Counted from the stretch's first letter, positions 1 to 5,463 are shown. The stretch is 5,463 nucleotides of DNA from Burkholderiales bacterium (GCA_005786815.1 SYDB01000127.1:1-5463), one strand, 5' to 3'. Notes: generated by a model from the letters alone, not told the origin. Translations and numbers: made by a program.

Positions 1-636
1 CGCCATGCTGTATTCGGGATGGCTGCGCATCGGTATAAATGCCGCACCTGTATTGGGAATCCGTGTGTTAAAACATGCAGCCAATCCATAAAACAAGACC
101 AGCAAGCAAATGGCTGCTTCAGCGGGCGTATCAAACCCCGTATCGATAAACGGCACATCTATCGACAGCAAGATGGCGGACAACTTAGGCCCTACCAATT
201 GACCACCTAATAGGACGCCCAAAATAATTGAACCGATGGCCAAGCCTTCAATCCAGCCATTGGCTTTGACCAATTGCGACGAAGGTAGTAACTCAGTCAA
301 GATGCCATATTTAGCGGGTGAATAAGCGGCAGCGCCTAAACCCACTAAGGCATACGCCAATAAAGGATGGCTACCAAATAGCATCATCAAGCAACCCACT
401 ACTTTGATGGTGTTACTCATTAGCATCACATCGCCTTTGGGGCGCGAATCGGCAAATGCACCTACAAAAGGGGCTAACACCACATAAAAAAGAGCAAACA
501 TGGGAACTAAGGCGGCGCGTTGCCACTCGGCTGTGCCTTCGGACTTCAGTAATTCAACCGCCGTGACAAACAAGGCGTTGTCTGCCAACGAACTAAAGAA
601 CTGGGCAGACATGATGGTGTAAAAACCGCGCTTCAT
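1..636 (-). CDS. lplT: Lysophospholipid transporter LplT (MFS), N-terminal 212 codons, partial
   Basis: An open minus-strand frame starts at the ATG at 636-634 and runs off the left edge without a stop, giving 212 residues of a protein that is about 400 aa in E. coli. The family flips lyso-phospholipids (2-acyl-glycerophosphoethanolamine and related lipids) across the inner membrane for reacylation. Seen here: an N-terminal AQFFSSLADNALF (residues 11-23) like the GDNALLF stretch of E. coli LplT, an MFS motif-A-like loop GAFADSRPKG (59-68), and LVGLGAAAYSPAKYGILTEL (97-116), nearly identical to my recollection of the E. coli protein, followed by KANG (124-127). Hydrophobic segments lie at about 41-62, 76-88, 92-104, 131-148 and 174-189. 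Residues about 149-173 form a polar-containing loop that looks longer than in E. coli. There is no Shine-Dalgarno sequence before the ATG. The gene is divergent from alr. The C-terminal half is outside the window, so intactness cannot be judged. Confidence 0.93.
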   Translation of the reverse strand, partial: MKRGFYTIMSAQFFSSLADNALFVTAVELLKSEGTAEWQRAALVPMFALFYVVLAPFVGAFADSRPKGDVMLMSNTIKVVGCLMMLFGSHPLLAYALVGLGAAAYSPAKYGILTELLPSSQLVKANGWIEGLAIGSIILGVLLGGQLVGPKLSAILLSIDVPFIDTGFDTPAEAAICLLVLFYGLAACFNTRIPNTGAAFIPMRSHPEYSMA

Positions 637-663
637 GGGGACATAGAAAAAATAAGACAAATG

Positions 664-671
664 GTTATAAC
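664..671. promoter_or_regulatory. Palindromic GTTATAAC, candidate shared -10 element
   Basis: GTTATAAC is a perfect 8-bp palindrome, so TATAAC (5 of 6 matches to TATAAT) is present on both strands. On the minus strand it is preceded by TG one base upstream (TGTTATAAC, read 672 to 664), an extended -10 form that would start lplT mRNA near 657, about 20 nt before its ATG. On the plus strand, transcription would start near 678, about 17 nt before alr. No good -35 is seen on either side. Assignment is by motif only. Confidence 0.4.
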
Positions 672-680
672 ACGCTCGAT

Positions 681-694
681 GACACAATAGCGAT
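681..694 (+). promoter_or_regulatory. Start-proximal -10-like block before alr (GACACAATAGCGAT)
   Basis: The 14 bases directly before the alr ATG match the 14 bases before the ATG at 4401 in 10 of 14 ungapped positions, including the run ACAATAGC. If transcription begins at the A of the ATG (695), this block puts an A at -11 and a T at -7, the two best conserved bases of a -10 element, in the hexamer CACAAT (683-688; 4 of 6 matches). There is no Shine-Dalgarno sequence. The start codon is fixed by an in-frame TGA at 680-682 with no other start between. Leaderless transcription is inferred. Confidence 0.35.
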
Positions 695-1801
695 ATGCCT
701 CGTCCGATACAAGCCTTTGTGCACAGCGACGCCTTGCGTCACAACTTGCAACACATGAAAGATTGCACCCCTGACGCGCGTGTTTGGGCGGTAGTCAAAG
801 CCAATGCCTACGGGCATGGCATCGAGCGCGCCTATGAGGGTTTGCGCGGATGCGACGGATTTGCCTTGCTCGATTTAAACGAAGCGCAACGTGTGCGTGA
901 TTTAGGCTGGCGCGGTCCTATTTTGTTGTTAGAAGGCGTATTCGATGCGCGCGATTTGGAGTTGTGTTCACGCCTTAATCTGTGGCACACCGTGCATTGC
1001 ACCGAGCAAATCGACATGCTGAGCCAGCATAAAACCCAACAAGCACACCGTGTGTTTTTAAAACTCAACAGCGGTATGAACCGTTTAGGGTTCACGCCAG
1101 GCGCATTCCGATCTGCATGGACCCGTTTGAACCAATTGCCGCAAGTCGATGAAATCTCATTGATGACGCATTTCAGTGATGCAGACGGGCCTTCTGGTGT
1201 TTCATCACAAATGCAAGTGTTCGAGAAAGCCGCCCAAGATTTACCAGGAGAGCGCAGCACATGTAACAGCGCGGCTGTTTTGCGCCATGGTACGCACGCA
1301 AATGTGTCTGCAGATTGGGTGCGCCCTGGCATCGCACTCTATGGGGCAGCGCCTGATTTCCCGCAACACACGATTGCTGATTGGAATTTACAACCCACAA
1401 TGAGTTTGCGTAGCCAGTTGATTGCTGTTCAAAACTTGCAAGCAGGCGATGCTGTGGGATACGGCTCAGCATTTGTCGCAGACAAAGCTATGCGTATTGG
1501 CGTGGTGGCGTGTGGCTATGCCGATGGCTATCCGCGCCATTGCACAACAGGCACGCCGGTCTTGGTGAATGGTGTGCGCACGCGCACAGTAGGGCGCATC
1601 AGCATGGACATGGTGACGGTAGACCTCACGCCTTGTGAACTAGCGGGTGTTCAAACTGGTTTTGGTACGGAAGTCACGCTGTGGGGCAAATCCACTAGTG
1701 GTGTTGTTTTGCCCATTGATGAAGTTGCGCAATCGGCCAGCACAGTGGGCTATGAGCTGATGTGCGCTGTAGCTGCAAGGGTTGGTTTTACTCAGGACTA
1801 G
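695..1801 (+). CDS. alr: Alanine racemase, PLP-dependent, complete
   Basis: This 368-aa protein matches the bacterial Alr family in length (E. coli Alr is about 359 aa) and layout: N-terminal PLP-binding TIM barrel, then a C-terminal beta domain. It interconverts L- and D-alanine in the cytoplasm and supplies D-alanine for peptidoglycan. The PLP lysine is K35 in [11 protein letters not shown]. Other family landmarks are K123 and R130 in [13 protein letters not shown]159 in MTHF, R210 in VRPGIALYG (the arginine facing the PLP ring nitrogen), the catalytic tyrosine Y256 in [15 protein letters not shown] (273-281), and GRISMDM (300-306) with the substrate-binding methionine. All expected catalytic residues are present. 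The ATG at 695 is the only start after the in-frame stop at 680. The 3' end overlaps the convergent panE-like gene by 14 nt. Biosynthetic and catabolic paralogues (alr/dadX) cannot be told apart from sequence; no dadA is adjacent, so the general Alr role is favoured. Confidence 0.96.
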   Translation: MPRPIQAFVHSDALRHNLQHMKDCTPDARVWAVVKANAYGHGIERAYEGLRGCDGFALLDLNEAQRVRDLGWRGPILLLEGVFDARDLELCSRLNLWHTVHCTEQIDMLSQHKTQQAHRVFLKLNSGMNRLGFTPGAFRSAWTRLNQLPQVDEISLMTHFSDADGPSGVSSQMQVFEKAAQDLPGERSTCNSAAVLRHGTHANVSADWVRPGIALYGAAPDFPQHTIADWNLQPTMSLRSQLIAVQNLQAGDAVGYGSAFVADKAMRIGVVACGYADGYPRHCTTGTPVLVNGVRTRTVGRISMDMVTVDLTPCELAGVQTGFGTEVTLWGKSTSGVVLPIDEVAQSASTVGYELMCAVAARVGFTQD

Positions 1802-2789
1802 TTGGGTAAAGCCCAAGTTCCTGCGCTTGTAAACGCGCCAACCCCATCAAGGCATCTGTAAACGGCGTAGGCACTTTTGTAATTTGTCCAAGCTCATGCA
1901 CAGCACCCACCAAAGCATCTAATTCCACTGCGCGCTTAGCTTGCACATCTTGCAACATAGAAGTTTTGAAAGCACCAAGCTTGCGCGTGACTGCGTGCCG
2001 GTCTTCTGGTTGTTGGTCAATAGCAATACCCATCGCAGCGCCAATCGCCTTGGCCTCCAACATCACTGCAGAAATAAAACCGAGCACGTTTGGATCGTTC
2101 AATATTTTGTCAGATGTTGCGCCCGTCAAGGCACTGATCGGGTTGATCGTCATATTGCCCCAGAGCTTGTACCAAACATCCTTTTGAATGCGTTCGGACA
2201 AAGTGGCATCAAAGCCTGCATCGCGAAGCAACTGATGAAGGGCTTGCACCCGCGCACTAGACCCACCAGCAGGCTCACCAATGATCAAACCATTGCCAAC
2301 ATGGTGTTGCACTTGGCCTGGCGCGCGCAAAGAGCTACTCGCATGTACGACGCACCCAATCACGTGTTGCGCTGGAATAGCTGTGGCAATTTCCCCATGG
2401 GGGTCTACGCTTTTTAAAGGTGTGTTGGCATACAAGCCGCCAAAACCTTGCAAGAACCACCAAGGCACACCGTTCATAGCAGTCATCACGATGGTGTTGG
2501 GGCCTATCAAAGGCTGAATCTGTTTAGCTACATCCAGCATCGAAGGGGCTTTGACCGCGATGATGACCAAGTCTTGAATACCCAGAGAAGTTGGCAGCTG
2601 ACTCGCCCGCACCTTTGCAGACAAGATGTTCTCACCACTGTTTAGTTGCAACCCATGGCTTTGCAGTTGCCGAAGAGTTTCACCTCGCGCTACAACGGAC
2701 ACCATCATCCCTGGCCTTTGCGCCAAGCGCGCGCCAATCCATCCGCCAATAGCGCCCGCGCCATAAATACAAATCTTAGAAAAAGTCAT
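1788..2789 (-). CDS. panE: 2-dehydropantoate 2-reductase (ketopantoate reductase), PanE/ApbA family
   Basis: This 333-aa minus-strand protein has an N-terminal Rossmann fold with IYGAGAIGG (8-16; GxGxxG at G10, G12, G15) and an all-helical C-terminal domain. Family residues fit E. coli PanE with consistent spacing: K80 (KAPS), N106 (MNGV), K208, N212 and N216 in [11 protein letters not shown] (E. coli K176, N180, N184), then S277 and D281 in TSMLQD and E289 (E. coli S244, D248, E256). PanE reduces ketopantoate to pantoate with NADPH for pantothenate and CoA synthesis. The protein is about 30 aa longer than E. coli PanE (303 aa), with extra sequence after MNGV ([10 protein letters not shown], 109-118, and on to about 135). 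The start at 2789 leaves only seven residues before the first beta strand motif, as expected. A weak GAGAG (2803-2799) could be its ribosome binding site. The family contains relatives acting on other 2-keto acids, so the family is secure but the substrate is not. The gene is convergent with alr and divergent from radA. Confidence 0.85.
   Translation of the reverse strand: MTFSKICIYGAGAIGGWIGARLAQRPGMMVSVVARGETLRQLQSHGLQLNSGENILSAKVRASQLPTSLGIQDLVIIAVKAPSMLDVAKQIQPLIGPNTIVMTAMNGVPWWFLQGFGGLYANTPLKSVDPHGEIATAIPAQHVIGCVVHASSSLRAPGQVQHHVGNGLIIGEPAGGSSARVQALHQLLRDAGFDATLSERIQKDVWYKLWGNMTINPISALTGATSDKILNDPNVLGFISAVMLEAKAIGAAMGIAIDQQPEDRHAVTRKLGAFKTSMLQDVQAKRAVELDALVGAVHELGQITKVPTPFTDALMGLARLQAQELGLYPTSPE
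1802..1816. other. Small inverted repeat at the alr/panE convergent junction
   Basis: TTGGG (1802-1806) and CCCAA (1812-1816) form a 5-bp stem around TAAAG, immediately after the alr stop codon and inside the last codons of the panE-like gene. No T-run follows on either strand, so it does not qualify as a classical intrinsic terminator. It is the only hairpin I see at this junction. Confidence 0.3.
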
Positions 2790-2905
2790 GCCCGTTAGCT
2801 CTCAGAGATAGTGAGTTGTAAGTGAAATAGTTGCTTTCAAGTGCATAAAAGATAACAGACCCCGAATTACAAAGCACTGTTCGTTTATCCAGTATCATTT
2901 GCGCC
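2790..2905. promoter_or_regulatory. Divergent panE/radA intergenic region
   Basis: These 116 AT-rich bp lie between two divergent start codons and should carry both promoters. On the minus strand, GAGAG (2803-2799) sits 9 nt before the panE ATG as a possible weak Shine-Dalgarno sequence. On the plus strand, TATCAT (2893-2898) lies very close to the radA ATG and is listed separately; TTGCTT (2831-2836) with CATAAA (2844-2849) or GATAAC (2851-2856) has poor spacing. No LexA box (CTGT-N8-ACAG) is visible. There is no small ORF with a ribosome binding site. Confidence 0.5.
2893..2898 (+). promoter_or_regulatory. TATCAT, candidate -10 element abutting radA
   Basis: TATCAT matches 5 of 6 bases of TATAAT. 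It ends 7 nt before the radA ATG, so transcription would begin at 2905 or 2906, giving a leader of one base or none. No Shine-Dalgarno sequence is present in the 15 nt before the ATG. The best -35-like match, TTACAA (2867-2872), has a 20-bp spacer, which is too long. Motif-based only. Confidence 0.35.
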
Positions 2906-4282
2906 ATGGCCAAAGACAAGACCCAATACACCTGTACCGAATGCGGCGGCATCAGTCCCAAATGGCTGGGCAAGTGCCCAAGCTGCAATGCTTGGAACAC
3001 CCTCATCGAAGGCGCGGTCGAATCCGGCGGGCCCGTCAAAAACCGCTACGCCGGAATGGCGGCGTTGGTGCCTGCGGCAGAAGTTGCGACCTTGTCAGAT
3101 ATTGAAGCGTCTGAAGTACCGCGCACACCCACCGGCCAAGAAGAACTCGACCGTGTTTTGGGTGGTGGCATGGTCCAAGGTGGCGTGGTACTGATCGGCG
3201 GTGACCCTGGTATTGGTAAATCGACCTTGTTGTTGCAAGCGATGGACGGTTTGCAGCGCAGCGGCTGGAACACCTTGTATGTGACCGGCGAAGAATCTGG
3301 CGCGCAAGTGGCCTTGCGCTCGCGCCGGTTGGGACTCGACAAATCGCAAGTGCAAGTGCTGGCAGAAACGCAACTCGAAAAAGTGCTGGCCACCGTCGAC
3401 AAACTGCAACCCGCAGTGGTAGTGATGGACTCCATCCAAACCGTGTATTCGGACCAACTAACTAGCGCGCCAGGCTCCGTCGCGCAAGTGCGCGAATGTG
3501 CGGCGCACCTCACCCGCATGGCAAAGGCTACTGGCACGGCGGTGGTATTGGTCGGACACGTGACCAAAGAAGGTGCATTGGCTGGCCCACGGGTGTTGGA
3601 GCATATGGTTGACACCGTTCTCTACTTCGAAGGCGACACCCACTCCACTTACCGCTTGGTGCGCGCGATCAAAAACCGCTTTGGCGCTGTGAACGAAATC
3701 GGTGTCTTCGCGATGACCGAAAAAGGCCTCAAAGGCGTCAGCAATCCAAGCGCGATTTTTCTGAGCCAACACGCTGAGCCTGTGCCAGGCAGTTGTGTCT
3801 TGGTGACGCTCGAAGGCACGCGCCCAATGCTGGTTGAAATTCAGGCGTTGGTCGATAGTGGTGGGCCGTCTCCGCGTCGTCTAAGCGTCGGTTTAGACCG
3901 TGACCGCTTAGCGATGTTGTTGGCGGTTTTGCACCGACACGCTGGGGTGGCTTGTATGGATCAAGACGTATTTGTAAACGCAGTGGGTGGTGTGCGAATT
4001 AGCGAGCCTGCAGCGGACTTGGCAGTCATGCTTTCAATACAGAGCAGTTTGCGGGGTAAGCCACTGCCTGCTGGTTTTATTGCTTTCGGTGAAGTAGGTT
4101 TGGCTGGGGAAGTTCGTCCTGCTCCGAGGGGGCAAGAGCGGTTAAAAGAGGCGGCCAAACTAGGTTTCAGCGTAGCTGTAATTCCCAAGGCTAATGCGCC
4201 TAAAAAACCTATCGAAGGTTTGACAGTTCATGCAGTTGAGCGAGTCGATGAGGCTATTTCATTGGTTCGCGCACTCAGTTAA
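2906..4282 (+). CDS. radA: DNA repair protein RadA (Sms), complete
   Basis: This 458-aa protein has the full RadA layout and nearly the E. coli length (460 aa). An N-terminal C4 zinc finger has C10, C13, C24 and C27 (CTECGG and CPSC). A RecA-like ATPase follows, with Walker A GGDPGIGKST (98-107, K105), VTGEES (126-131), Walker B VVVMDS (171-176, D175) and the RadA signature KNRFG (256-260). A Lon-protease-like domain fills about 300-458. RadA is a hexameric branch-migration helicase acting on recombination intermediates in repair, and in transformation in some bacteria. The ATG at 2906 is the only ATG, GTG or TTG after the in-frame TAA at 2846, and MAKDKTQYTC is a typical RadA N terminus. Third-position GC falls sharply after residue about 309, although the protein reads as intact to its normal end. 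It is followed by a 118-bp gap, so it is probably not tightly coupled to the next gene. Confidence 0.97.
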   Translation: MAKDKTQYTCTECGGISPKWLGKCPSCNAWNTLIEGAVESGGPVKNRYAGMAALVPAAEVATLSDIEASEVPRTPTGQEELDRVLGGGMVQGGVVLIGGDPGIGKSTLLLQAMDGLQRSGWNTLYVTGEESGAQVALRSRRLGLDKSQVQVLAETQLEKVLATVDKLQPAVVVMDSIQTVYSDQLTSAPGSVAQVRECAAHLTRMAKATGTAVVLVGHVTKEGALAGPRVLEHMVDTVLYFEGDTHSTYRLVRAIKNRFGAVNEIGVFAMTEKGLKGVSNPSAIFLSQHAEPVPGSCVLVTLEGTRPMLVEIQALVDSGGPSPRRLSVGLDRDRLAMLLAVLHRHAGVACMDQDVFVNAVGGVRISEPAADLAVMLSIQSSLRGKPLPAGFIAFGEVGLAGEVRPAPRGQERLKEAAKLGFSVAVIPKANAPKKPIEGLTVHAVERVDEAISLVRALS

Positions 4283-4311
4283 TTTAATCGGTCGGCCTCC
4301 ATTGGTTTTTT

Positions 4312-4326
4312 GCGCCGCAAAGGCGC
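4312..4326. repeat. Inverted repeat GCGCC-GCAAA-GGCGC
   Basis: A perfect 5-bp GC stem has a 5-nt loop. An alternative pairing, TTTGC (4309-4313) with GCAAA (4317-4321), uses the same bases. No T-run follows on the plus strand; on the minus strand it is followed by As. It is a possible RNA structure 3' of radA, and too short to be significant on its own. Confidence 0.35.
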
Positions 4327-4329
4327 TAC

Positions 4330-4343
4330 GTGTGGGCGCACAC
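4330..4343. repeat. Inverted repeat GTGTG-GGCG-CACAC
   Basis: A perfect 5-bp stem with a 4-nt loop starts three bases after the previous hairpin, so the two could stack in an RNA. No T-run follows. Function unknown; it could be a weak terminator, an mRNA 3'-end stabiliser or chance. Confidence 0.3.
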
Positions 4344-4386
4344 AAATCGTTATGCCTTTGTCGTGGGGAAATTCATACTTTTGCCT

Positions 4387-4400
4387 GAGACAATAGCCGA
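4387..4400 (+). promoter_or_regulatory. Start-proximal -10-like block before the 142-aa gene (GAGACAATAGCCGA)
   Basis: This is the second copy of the block seen directly before alr: ACAATAGC occupies exactly the same offset from the ATG. The hexamer GACAAT (4389-4394) would have A at -11 and T at -7 if transcription starts at the A of the ATG (4401). There is no Shine-Dalgarno sequence, and an in-frame TGA at 4386-4388 excludes an earlier start. Confidence 0.35.
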
Positions 4401-4829
4401 ATGAACTTTCAAAGATATTTGGTACCGCTTGCCGCCGTGGTTTTAACGGCTTGGGCTTGGCAATCATGGGGCTGGCTGGGCGTGGCGATGGTGGTCTCAG
4501 CCGGCGTGATGTGGACCTTATTGCACTTCACTAGGCTCGTGCAAACCATGAAACGCGCCAGTCAGCGGCCTATTGGCTTTGTCGATAGCGCAGTGATGTT
4601 GAACGCCAAACTTAAAACCGGTATGAACCTGATGCATGTGATTGCCATGACCCGCGCATTAGGGCAGCCAGAAAGCGAAAAAGATGCACAACCCGAGATC
4701 TTTAGCTGGCGCGATGGTAGCCAGTCGGTGGTGCGCACCGTGTTTGTGGCGGGTAAGTTGCAGAGTTGGACCTTGGATAGGCCTTTCCAGGCGACCGACA
4801 TTACGCCTGGCGAGGCAGCAAACAGCTGA
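4401..4829 (+). CDS. Conserved-looking membrane protein with two N-terminal helices, function unknown
   Basis: I do not recognise a named family for this 142-aa protein. Residues 6-20 and 24-42 are two hydrophobic, tryptophan-rich segments separated by a short QSWG turn. Basic residues after the second (R45, K51, R52, R56) suggest the rest is cytoplasmic by the positive-inside rule. Residues 70-130 form a small soluble part: KLKTGMNLMHVIAMTRALGQP (70-90), then FSWRDGS (101-107) and VFVAGKLQSWTL (114-125). The order GM-x-hydrophobic-V, LG-x-P, aromatic strand, F-x-x-GK-L resembles the SmpA/OmlA (BLIP-like) pattern, which is inference only. There is no lipobox cysteine, so it is not an OmlA-type lipoprotein. 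The ATG at 4401 follows an in-frame stop at 4386. Coding status is supported by its position between radA and ilvE, its ordered hydrophobic profile and the lack of a competing frame. The last codons sit just before the ilvE promoter candidate. Confidence 0.8.
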   Translation: MNFQRYLVPLAAVVLTAWAWQSWGWLGVAMVVSAGVMWTLLHFTRLVQTMKRASQRPIGFVDSAVMLNAKLKTGMNLMHVIAMTRALGQPESEKDAQPEIFSWRDGSQSVVRTVFVAGKLQSWTLDRPFQATDITPGEAANS

Positions 4830-4833
4830 TCGC

Positions 4834-4839
4834 TAAAAT
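4834..4839 (+). promoter_or_regulatory. TAAAAT, candidate -10 element for ilvE
   Basis: TAAAAT matches 5 of 6 bases of the -10 consensus. It lies 5 nt after the stop of the 142-aa gene, giving a start near 4846 and a leader of about 43 nt that contains the ribosome binding site. The region 16-18 bp upstream (4810-4817, GC-rich) has no recognisable -35, so it may be weak, activator-dependent, or accompanied by read-through from upstream. Confidence 0.45.
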
Positions 4840-4877
4840 CTCTCCATACACTTAATTGGCTACAGCCTAAAACCCTA

Positions 4878-4883
4878 AAGGAA
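4878..4883 (+). promoter_or_regulatory. Ribosome binding site of ilvE (AAGGAA)
   Basis: AAGGAA lies 5 nt before the ATG at 4889. It is the only clear Shine-Dalgarno sequence in the window and supports the chosen ilvE start. Confidence 0.75.
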
Positions 4884-4888
4884 TTCCC

Positions 4889-5463
4889 ATGAGCGTCGTT
4901 ATCCCCTCCATGTCAGACCGTGACGGCAAAATCTGGATGGACGGAAAAATGGTCGAGTGGCGCGACGCCAAGATCCACGTCCTCACACACACTTTGCATT
5001 ACGGTTGCGGCGCTTTTGAGGGCGTGCGCGCTTACAACACTGCCAACGGTACAGCAATCTTTCGATTGGAAGAACATACCGAGCGCTTGTTCAACAGCGC
5101 GAAGATTTTGCGCATGCATAGTCCGTTTAGTAAACAAGAAATCATGGATGTGCAACGCGATGTCGTGCGCGCTAACAAATTGGAGAGCTGCTACATCCGT
5201 CCATTGGTGTGGATCGGTGACAAGAAGCTTGGCGTCAGCCCCAAAGGTAACACCATCCATTTGATGGTGGCGGCTTGGGCCTGGGGCGCTTATTTGGGCG
5301 AAGAGGGTTTGAAGAAGGGCATCCGCGTCAAGACGTCTAGCTACACACGCCACCATGTGAACATCACAATGACACAAGCCAAGGCGGTGAGCAATTACAC
5401 CAATTCGATTCTGGCCAATATGGAAGTGACCGACGAAGGCTATGACGAGGCTTTGTTGCTGGA
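4889..5463 (+). CDS. ilvE: Branched-chain amino acid aminotransferase IlvE, N-terminal 191 codons, partial
   Basis: The frame opens at an ATG with a good ribosome binding site and runs off the right edge after 191 full codons; E. coli IlvE is 309 aa. It is a fold-type IV PLP aminotransferase that interconverts valine, leucine and isoleucine with their 2-keto acids, using glutamate/2-oxoglutarate. Family landmarks: LHYGCGAFEGVRAY (36-49; Y38 and R47 correspond to E. coli Y31 and R40), CYIRPLVWIGD (101-111, R104 matching E. coli R97), and the PLP lysine K165 in TQAKAVSNY (162-170), with Y170 matching E. coli Y164. The visible part ends at DEALLL, just before the conserved aspartate. Codons are GC-rich at third positions (37 of the first 50). 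The gene follows the 142-aa gene by 59 bp and appears to have its own promoter. The C-terminal 40% is not visible. Confidence 0.95.
   Translation, partial: MSVVIPSMSDRDGKIWMDGKMVEWRDAKIHVLTHTLHYGCGAFEGVRAYNTANGTAIFRLEEHTERLFNSAKILRMHSPFSKQEIMDVQRDVVRANKLESCYIRPLVWIGDKKLGVSPKGNTIHLMVAAWAWGAYLGEEGLKKGIRVKTSSYTRHHVNITMTQAKAVSNYTNSILANMEVTDEGYDEALLL

Larger units (their letters stand above)
637..694. promoter_or_regulatory. Divergent lplT/alr intergenic promoter region
   Basis: These 58 bp are the only space between two divergently transcribed starts, so promoters for both genes should lie here or just inside the coding ends. It is AT-rich next to lplT (A-run at about 647-652). It contains the palindrome 664-671 and the alr-proximal ACAATAGC block, both listed separately. 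No convincing -35 hexamer was found for either direction, and neither gene has a Shine-Dalgarno sequence. Promoter function is inferred from position. Confidence 0.6.
4283..4386. other. radA / hypothetical-gene spacer
   Basis: This non-coding spacer after radA contains a T6 run (4306-4311) that precedes, rather than follows, two small perfect hairpins (4312-4326 and 4330-4343). I see no good hairpin before the T-run, so a standard terminator for radA is not supported. No -35 element for the downstream gene could be placed with proper spacing. Confidence 0.4.

Noticed and set aside
832..1332. 166-aa open frame antisense to alr
   Set aside because: It lies wholly inside a clearly coding alr, has no ribosome binding site, and its translation has no recognisable motif; alr carries every catalytic residue in its own frame.
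1941..2417. 158-aa open frame antisense to the panE-like gene
   Set aside because: The low-complexity, basic and cysteine-scattered translation is typical of an antisense shadow, and the opposite strand encodes a well-matched PanE family protein.
2790..2905. SOS control of radA through a LexA box
   Set aside because: No CTGT-N8-ACAG-like palindrome is present in the upstream gap.
3046..3615. 189-aa open frame antisense to radA
   Set aside because: It covers the Walker A and B region of radA. The GC-rich third positions of radA remove stops on the other strand, which explains its length.
4306..4326. T6 run plus GC hairpin read as an intrinsic terminator of radA
   Set aside because: The T-run precedes the hairpin on the plus strand, and on the minus strand the hairpin is followed by As, so the order is wrong in both directions.
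4913..5377. 154-aa antisense frame and 114-aa alternative plus frame over ilvE
   Set aside because: The ilvE frame has a strong ribosome binding site and conserved PLP-site residues; the other frames have neither.
1..5463. Undescribed defence, mobile or biosynthetic system
   Set aside because: All open space is taken by conserved housekeeping genes; the one unknown gene is a small membrane protein without partners suggesting such a system. No transposase, integrase, CRISPR repeats or attachment-site duplications were seen.

Overview
The window looks like an ordinary chromosomal housekeeping segment of a betaproteobacterium, most likely Burkholderiales (Comamonadaceae-like). This rests on the lplT-alr-radA neighbourhood, on the burkholderial flavour of the IlvE active-site stretch (TQAKAVSNYTNS) and on moderate GC; no species call is possible from the sequence alone. 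I see no mobile element, CRISPR array, tRNA, rRNA, phage gene or defence-like cassette.

Layout from left to right. Positions 1-636 hold the first 212 codons of a minus-strand MFS lysophospholipid transporter (lplT), cut by the left edge. A 58-bp divergent gap separates it from alr (695-1801, +), a complete and apparently active alanine racemase. Alr converges on, and overlaps by 14 nt, a ketopantoate reductase-like gene (1788-2789, -). A 116-bp divergent gap leads to radA (2906-4282, +), then a 118-bp gap with two small hairpins. Next come a 142-aa two-helix membrane protein of unknown function (4401-4829, +) and the 5' part of ilvE (4889-5463, +), cut by the right edge. Coding density is high and no gene appears broken.

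Functional links are loose. Alr supplies D-alanine for the wall and LplT recycles envelope phospholipids, so both serve the envelope. PanE and IlvE both sit at branches from 2-ketoisovalerate (pantothenate versus valine). RadA is a DNA-repair branch-migration helicase. The strand arrangement (- + - + + +) implies several independent transcription units.

The most interesting signals are small-scale. (1) alr and the 142-aa gene share an 8-base block (ACAATAGC) at the same distance from their ATG, placed where a -10 element for leaderless transcription would lie; radA has a similarly placed TATCAT, and none of the three has a Shine-Dalgarno sequence. ilvE, in contrast, has a clear -10 and a clear ribosome binding site. 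(2) A palindromic GTTATAAC in the lplT/alr gap can be read as a -10 on both strands. (3) Third-position GC in radA falls from about 76% at the 5' end to about 38% at the 3' end (hand counts), with the change near the ATPase/Lon-like domain junction. I found nothing that amounts to a new biological system.
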